From contig NZ_CP051774.1 of the NCBI RefSeq assembly GCF_012913485.1, positions 5,704,001 through 5,768,000 on the forward strand: a DNA stretch of 64,000 nucleotides, read 5' to 3'. The notes below the pieces were generated by a model. The model saw only the letters and a program-made list of their open reading frames with translations, did no database searches and was not told the DNA's origin. The number at the start of each line of letters is the position of its first letter. Within the stretch, counting starts at the first letter, position 1. The DNA is from Luteolibacter luteus (GTDB lineage Bacteria; Verrucomicrobiota; Verrucomicrobiia; Verrucomicrobiales; Akkermansiaceae). A program made the translations under genes and the position numbers. Of the stretch, positions 59,741 through 64,000 are shown in pieces.

Positions 59741-59764
59741 CGCTATACCCGACTCGATTGTTTC

Positions 59765-59797
59765 CGCGTGAACATCAGTTCAGCCGATGTTCACGCG
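59765..59797. terminator. 12-bp hairpin after the SDR gene
   Basis: CGCGTGAACATC and GATGTTCACGCG flank a nine-base loop. On the plus strand four T follow; on the minus strand (the SDR transcript) it is followed by GGAAAC, so it is a non-canonical terminator for the SDR or a protein-binding palindrome. Confidence 0.5.
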
Positions 59798-59817
59798 TTT
59801 TAGTCCAAGGGTAAGCC

Positions 59818-60606
59818 TCAGATCTTCATGGCATTGAAGCCGCCGTCGACGACCAGCTCGGTGCCGGTGATGAAGCCGCCGGCCTTATTCGAGGCGAGGA
59901 GCAGGGTGGCACCGATGAGGTCGTCCGGGCTACCGAAGCGGCTCATCGGGGTCTGGCGGAGGATGTCGAGGACACGGCTTTCATCCAGCACCTTGCGGTT
60001 CTGCTCGGCGGGGAAGAAGCCGGGGACAAGCGTGTTCACGCGGATCGAATATTCGGCCCACTCGCGGGCGAGGTTCTTGGAGAGGTTGTGCACTGCCGCC
60101 TTGCTGGCGGAGTAGGTGAAAACGCGGGAGAGCGGGACGAGGCCGGACATCGAACCGAGGTTGATGATGGAGGCGGGGACGCCTTGCTCGATGAAATATT
60201 TCCCGAAGACCTGGCAGGTGCGGAAGACCGCGGTCAGGTTCGTGTCGATGATCCGCTGGAATTCTTCTTCCTGAATGTCGAGGAAAGGGGTGGGGGCGTT
60301 GATGCCGGCGCCGTTGATCAGGATATCGACGCGACCGGAGCGTTCCACGACCTGGTCGACGAGCTCCTGCAGCGAGTCGCGGGAGGTCACGTCCGCGGGG
60401 AGGAAGTAGCCCTTGCCGCCGAATTCCTCGATGCTGCTGAGCAGGCGCTCCGCTTTCTCGCGGATACGGCCGACCAGAACGACCTCGGCACCCGCGTGGG
60501 CGAGGCCCTGGGCCATGCAGCCGCAGAGTTCTCCAGTTCCGCCGATGACGACGGCGGTTTGTCCTTCGAGGCCGAACAAGTCTTTGAAAAACGCAGCGGT
60601 TTGCAT
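59818..60606 (-). CDS. Short-chain dehydrogenase/reductase (gluconate 5-dehydrogenase / mannonate oxidoreductase-like)
   Basis: 262 residues from ATG 60606 ([29 protein letters not shown]). Dinucleotide motif [12 protein letters not shown] at ~92, catalytic Ser in INLGSMSG and Y-S-A-S-K. The C-terminus [13 protein letters not shown] and DGGFNAMKI resembles sugar-acid oxidoreductases. A palindromic operator candidate lies ~100 bases upstream. The 84-residue extension possible from 60858 covers that palindrome and is rejected. Confidence 0.88.
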   Translation of the reverse strand: MQTAAFFKDLFGLEGQTAVVIGGTGELCGCMAQGLAHAGAEVVLVGRIREKAERLLSSIEEFGGKGYFLPADVTSRDSLQELVDQVVERSGRVDILINGAGINAPTPFLDIQEEEFQRIIDTNLTAVFRTCQVFGKYFIEQGVPASIINLGSMSGLVPLSRVFTYSASKAAVHNLSKNLAREWAEYSIRVNTLVPGFFPAEQNRKVLDESRVLDILRQTPMSRFGSPDDLIGATLLLASNKAGGFITGTELVVDGGFNAMKI

Positions 60607-60695
60607 GGATCGGAGGTTCTGTTGGAAACGCCCCTTGGGGCAAGTGGAATGATGGGAGGGTGGGCAGCGGCACGTCAGCGAGGGCGTCCGGCCAC

Positions 60696-60731
60696 CTGTT
60701 ACGCCTGTTAAAACAGGAAAATTAACAGGCG
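60696..60731. promoter_or_regulatory. Operator-like palindrome upstream of the SDR
   Basis: CGCCTGTTA (60702-60710), 12 bases, then its exact complement TAACAGGCG (60723-60731). The centre contains the nested palindrome CCTGTTAAAACAGG, and an extra CTGTTA sits at 60697. Spacing and symmetry fit a dimeric or tetrameric repressor such as a LacI or GntR family member; no such gene is in the window. Confidence 0.6.
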
Positions 60732-60991
60732 GAACGTGGGGGGAAGGGGCCGTTGAAGATCGGACTTCCAACATCGAACTCCGAAGTGAAGGGCCCCGGG
60801 AAGGTTTGACGAAGGGCGGTTTGGGTTTGGCAGGCATGTTTATCGCCCAATCTCGCACATCGGGAAGGTGCGTTTCTACTGCCAGGGTGAGGTAAAATCA
60901 TTAATCGTTGGTCAAGAATAGGTCTCCTCTGTCCCTCCTCCGACTATCGATCGATGAATAAACCCGCGGTCCTCCCGATCTTACCTGTCTC
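60732..60991. other. Non-coding interval with a short TTGAAG/ACTTCC inverted-repeat block
   Basis: At ~60749-60800, GGGGCC...GGCCCC flank repetitive words (GTTGAAGATCGGACTTCCAACATCGAACTCCGAAGTG). The rest has no gene. The AT-rich GTAAAATCATTAATCGTTGGTCAAGAATAGG part near 60890-60925 is the likely promoter zone of the plus-strand gene at 60992. Confidence 0.45.
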
Positions 60992-61579
60992 ATGAAGCAG
61001 CTCCTGTTCGCCCTCGCCGCCTGCCATGGCCTCGTCACCGCCTCTGCGGCTGCCCTTCCGGAAGGCCCGCCGGCGATTTCCGTGGCTATCAAGGAAAGCT
61101 TGGGCGCCAAGCCTGATATCCTTGTCGCTGTTTGGCCGGATGGCAGCATCCTCTGGTCGAAGGATCGTGAGGATGGCGGCCCACCTTACTTGAGCGGCAA
61201 GACCGATCCCGCCAAAGTCACCGCTTTCCTGACGAAGCTCGACAAGGAAGGCGTCTTCAAAAAAGGACCGGACGATCTCGTTTATGTCGGTCCGGATGCC
61301 TCTTACCACGAAATCGATCTGCTGAGGGGCAACCATTACGTCTATCTCCAGTCTTGGCACGAACTCTACGAGCGGAACCCAAAGACGGTCGGCACGAGCC
61401 ACGGTCTCGCCATCATTGGTGAAGGCGAAACCCGCGAACAAATCCTAGCCAAAGAAACGGCCGAGTATCGCGCCTATCGCCAGCTCTGGAAGGAGATCCG
61501 AGACTTCACCACGAGTCTGATCCCGCCGCAAGGTGCGCCCGCGGAAGCTCCGCCGAAGTTCAAGTATCCGGAGGAATGA
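60992..61579 (+). CDS. Secreted hypothetical protein
   Basis: 195 residues. Signal peptide (QLLFALAACHGLVTASAAA). A small alpha/beta region (~28-115) with KPDILVAVWPDGSILWSKDREDGGPPYLSGKTDPAKVTAFL is followed by a helical tail with KETAEYRAYRQLWKEIRDF and a Pro-rich end. Such proteins are common in Verrucomicrobia; no family function known to me. Converges on the metal-ABC genes; a GGAGCAG/CTGCTCC hairpin sits between the stops. Confidence 0.65.
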   Translation: MKQLLFALAACHGLVTASAAALPEGPPAISVAIKESLGAKPDILVAVWPDGSILWSKDREDGGPPYLSGKTDPAKVTAFLTKLDKEGVFKKGPDDLVYVGPDASYHEIDLLRGNHYVYLQSWHELYERNPKTVGTSHGLAIIGEGETREQILAKETAEYRAYRQLWKEIRDFTTSLIPPQGAPAEAPPKFKYPEE

Positions 61580-61589
61580 AATTCCCCAT

Positions 61590-61610
61590 GGAGCAGACAC
61601 TGCCTGCTCC
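61590..61610. terminator. Bidirectional hairpin between convergent genes
   Basis: GGAGCAG and CTGCTCC separated by a seven-base loop. It overlaps the stop codon of the metal-ABC permease gene. No T tract. Confidence 0.4.
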
Positions 61611-62524
61611 TAGAGGTTCGGTTCGGGGGCTTCGAGCTTTCCGAAGCGGCGGGTGAGCAGGCCTTCCCGGGGTGCAAAAATCCATGCGAGGAGGAAGATC
61701 AGACCTGCGGCGAAGGCCATCATGCCCGAGGTGGTGGTGCTTTCAAAGCCGACCAAGGGTGGCAAGATGATGGCTCCGAGGTGGCCAAGAACTGCGGAGG
61801 CTGCGGCGAGCACAACGCCGAGCAAGAGCATCGGCAGCAGGTGGCGGGTCAGCAACTGGGCGGTTGCGGCAGGGACGATCAGCATCGCGATCACGATGAT
61901 GCTGCCGACCGATTCGAAGGCGGCGACGGTGGTCACCGCGACCATGGTCATCAGGAGGTAGTGGAGGAAAGAGGAGGAGAATCCGAGAGTTTCGGCCAAA
62001 GCGGGATCGAAGGCGCTCAATTTTAGCTCCTTGTAGAGTAGGGCGATGATTCCGGCATTGAAGAGCAGGACGCCGCCATTCACTGCCGCGGCACGGGGCA
62101 ATTCGAAGGAGCCGATCTTTACCGTATCGAGCGGGGTGAACTCGATTGCCCCGTAGAGCACGCAACCGGGATCGAGGTCCACGTGGTTGGCGGCCTGCAC
62201 GATCAGCACCAGGCCGATCGCGAAGAGGGTGGTGAAGACCACACCCATGGCGGCGCCACGGTCGACATTGGCAAAGCGGCCGATCCATTGAGTGAAGATT
62301 GCCGTGAGTACTCCGGTGATCGCCGCGCCGAGGAACATCGGGAGGCTGGCGCGGCTGCCGCCGACGAGGAAGGCGATGGCCAAGCCGGGAAGCACGGCAT
62401 GGCTGATGGCATCTCCCATCATGCTCATTTTCCGCAGCACGAGGAAGCAGCCCGGCAGGGCGCAAGCCATCGCGCAGAGCACGCCGGTGACCACGATCCA
62501 GGTGTCGATGGAAGTCCAGTTCAC
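61610..62524 (-). CDS. Metal ABC transporter permease (ABC-3 family, YtgD/MntD-like)
   Basis: 304 residues from a GTG start that overlaps the upstream permease stop by four bases. Eight or nine TM helices, with the ABC-3 hallmark sequence DAISHAVLPGLAIAFLVGG near residue 40 and IVIAMLIVPAATAQLLT near the middle. It forms the membrane channel for Mn/Zn/Fe uptake with the preceding permease. Last gene of the unit inside the window. Confidence 0.92.
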   Translation of the reverse strand: MNWTSIDTWIVVTGVLCAMACALPGCFLVLRKMSMMGDAISHAVLPGLAIAFLVGGSRASLPMFLGAAITGVLTAIFTQWIGRFANVDRGAAMGVVFTTLFAIGLVLIVQAANHVDLDPGCVLYGAIEFTPLDTVKIGSFELPRAAAVNGGVLLFNAGIIALLYKELKLSAFDPALAETLGFSSSFLHYLLMTMVAVTTVAAFESVGSIIVIAMLIVPAATAQLLTRHLLPMLLLGVVLAAASAVLGHLGAIILPPLVGFESTTTSGMMAFAAGLIFLLAWIFAPREGLLTRRFGKLEAPEPNL

Positions 62525-63843
62525 AAGCGGTGGGGGCTCGCCGGCACCTGGGTGCGGCTGGCTAGTTCGGTTTCGAGTTCGCGGACCATTTCAGATCCCA
62601 GGATGTGCTCCACGAGATCGGCATCCCGATCGACATGGCTGGGGGCGATATCGGCGTGGCGGATCAGATAGAGTTCCCAGAGGCGGTGGTTCCGGGTGAT
62701 GCGGGCGGCCTCGCCGAAGCCGGACTCGGAGAGGTGAATCATGCTCCGATCCGTGGGGGCTTCGAGATGATCTTCCTTGCGGGCGTGGGAGAGCTCGCGG
62801 GCAAGCTGGTGCGGTGTCCAACTGCGGTGCTCCAGCAACTCGGTGCGGGAGACGGGATCATTCACTGGAGGCCGTGATCTCGACTCCAGGATTTCGTAGG
62901 CCGCACGCAGCAGGTGCTGGCGGCCGACGCGGCGCTGGAGACGACGTTGATCGAGCCACCGCGGCAGCACGCCGCGGGTGGTGCCGAAGATCATGCTGAC
63001 GGTGAAAATGGAGGCGGCGGTAAGCACGATCAGCGCGCCCGCGGGAAGGTCGGTAAGCAAGGCGCTGATCGAGGCACCGAGCCAGCCGCTGATGCCGCCA
63101 ATCACTGCGGAGAGGATGAGCATCACGGGCAGGCGCTCCGTCCAGAAGCGTGCTGCAGCCGCAGGGATGATCAGGAAAGCGATCACCAGGATGAGGCCGA
63201 CGGCTTGCAAGCCGACGACGGTGACCGCGGTGACGAGAGCCAGCAGGATGCCGTCTAACAAAAGCACGGGCCATCCTTCCGAAGCTGCGAAGGCCTGATC
63301 GAAGCAAAGCACGGTAAGCTCCTTGATCAGCAGGATTACCGCAACGGCCGAGAGCACGGAGACCACAGCGATAACGATGAAGTCACCGGAGACCATGGAG
63401 GCCGTCTTGCCATAGATGAAGGATTCCAAGCCCGCCGCGTTTGGAAGACTCTGCACCATTCGCAGGATGGCGGTACCGGCGCCGAAGAAGACACTCAGTA
63501 CGAAGCCCATCGCCACGTCATCGCGGAGCCGGGTGGTGCGGATGATCGCCAGCATGACCGCCACGCCAGCCAGACCGGAAAGGGTGGCCCCGGTGAGCAG
63601 GATGCCGAGGCTTTTTCCTCCGCCGGCCATGGAGGTGCCGAGGGCGAAGGCGATGCCGATGCCCGGCAGCGTGGCATGGGAAAGGACATCGCCCATCAGC
63701 GAGCGCTTCCGCAGCAGCAAGAAGGCGCCGACCAATCCGGCACCGATGCCGAGCAGGGTGGTCGCGAGAACGACGAGCCGGGTGTTGTAGCTTTCCAGCA
63801 TCAGCACCTCGCGGAGTTCGTCGATGGATGGCAGTCCGCTCAT
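62521..63843 (-). CDS. Metal ABC transporter permease fused to a DtxR/MntR-like repressor domain (YtgCR-like)
   Basis: 440 residues. N-terminal ABC-3 permease (~20-290; DVLSHATLPGIGIAFALG, LILVIAFLIIPAAAARFW). After a basic linker (~297-310), a winged helix (~310-372; SWTPHQLARELSHARKEDHL) and a DtxR dimerisation/metal domain (~373-425; GFGEAARITRNHRLWELYLI and VDRDADLVEHILGSEMV) follow. In Chlamydia the same fusion, YtgCR, is cleaved to release an iron-responsive repressor of its operon. Here it is flanked by the ATPase (six bases upstream) and the second permease, as in ytgB-ytgCR-ytgD. Confidence 0.9.
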   Translation of the reverse strand: MSGLPSIDELREVLMLESYNTRLVVLATTLLGIGAGLVGAFLLLRKRSLMGDVLSHATLPGIGIAFALGTSMAGGGKSLGILLTGATLSGLAGVAVMLAIIRTTRLRDDVAMGFVLSVFFGAGTAILRMVQSLPNAAGLESFIYGKTASMVSGDFIVIAVVSVLSAVAVILLIKELTVLCFDQAFAASEGWPVLLLDGILLALVTAVTVVGLQAVGLILVIAFLIIPAAAARFWTERLPVMLILSAVIGGISGWLGASISALLTDLPAGALIVLTAASIFTVSMIFGTTRGVLPRWLDQRRLQRRVGRQHLLRAAYEILESRSRPPVNDPVSRTELLEHRSWTPHQLARELSHARKEDHLEAPTDRSMIHLSESGFGEAARITRNHRLWELYLIRHADIAPSHVDRDADLVEHILGSEMVRELETELASRTQVPASPHRL

Positions 63844-63849
63844 GATGGC

Positions 63850-64000
63850 TCAGCGACGGCGAATGGCTTCGGCAGCATGGTCCAGCAAGGACAGGCGGCC
63901 ACCGTAGGTTTTCTTCAGGTTTTCGTCGGTGAAGACTTCATCAGTCGGGCCGGACGCCACGACGCGCATGTTCAGCATCACGACCCAATCGAAGTATTGG
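63850..64000 (-). CDS. Metal ABC transporter ATPase, C-terminal end (5' part beyond the window)
   Basis: The last 49 codons are visible, reading QYFDWVVMLNMRVVASGPTD...VFTDENLKKTYGG, the usual C-terminal region of MntB/ZnuC/YtgB ATPases (loop after the H-loop and the C-terminal helix). It ends six bases before the permease-DtxR start. The Walker motifs lie outside the window. Confidence 0.8.
   Translation of the reverse strand, partial: QYFDWVVMLNMRVVASGPTDEVFTDENLKKTYGGRLSLLDHAAEAIRRR

Noticed and set aside
1-64000. CRISPR arrays, rRNA, tRNA, insertion sequences, prophage
   Set aside because: No regularly spaced repeats, RNA signatures, transposase or phage proteins seen in the window.

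Overview
The window is a high-GC bacterial chromosome segment packed with genes. It has no rRNA, tRNA, CRISPR array, insertion sequence or phage gene that I can recognise. The gene content points to the Verrucomicrobiota (Verrucomicrobiales, Luteolibacter/Haloferula-like), part of the PVC group. The clues are an FGly sulfatase, PVC-type cytochrome-c/beta-propeller dehydrogenases, a DUF1080 glycoside-hydrolase-like protein, an SGNH plus alpha/beta-hydrolase double esterase, a helical-repeat protein rich in DP..A..W units, and a metal-ABC permease fused to a DtxR-like repressor, an architecture known from Chlamydia (YtgCR). Shine-Dalgarno sequences are often weak.

Layout. 1-7.3 kb: partial OpgG/OpgD glucan protein, low-molecular-weight tyrosine phosphatase, sulfatase, helical-repeat protein, AP2-like protein and small hypotheticals. 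7.5-13.1 kb: an assimilatory sulfate-reduction run cysJ-cysI-cysH-cysK closed by a textbook terminator. 13.2-20.4 kb (minus strand): DsbD, a glycine-zipper lipoprotein, a LysM protein, and a MFP/OMF efflux pair without its pump. 20.4-24.8 kb (plus strand): exported retropepsin-like protease, inactive-transglutaminase/7TM protein, RimK-like ATP-grasp ligase, and an LolD-type ATPase. 24.8-30.6 kb: pyrD, small envelope proteins, aroC, a GT1 glycosyltransferase. 30.6-37.5 kb (minus): an operon of OMF, MacA-like adaptor, ABC ATPase, MacB-like permease, response regulator and histidine kinase. 37.7-40.3 kb (minus): an ECF41-type sigma factor behind its presumed targets (NAD(P)-binding protein, cupin, DoxX), with a promoter matching the ECF41 consensus. 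40.7-53.6 kb: eukaryote-type glycogen branching enzyme, then a run of secreted carbohydrate-oxidising and esterase proteins. 53.7-64 kb: PilT-like ATPase with a second N-terminal domain, SecA, an SDR behind an operator-like palindrome, and a metal ABC transporter running off the end.

The most unexpected non-coding signal is a set of imperfect inverted repeats, each built from its own short vocabulary, which fill the whole spacer between co-directional genes (cysJ/cysI, 7TM/ATP-grasp, permease/response regulator, DoxX/sigma). Two of them, in front of two regulator genes, share arm sequences and look like copies of one small element. The three protein-level systems most worth attention are the protease/7TM/ligase triad, the permease-DtxR fusion, and the ECF41 module with its promoter.
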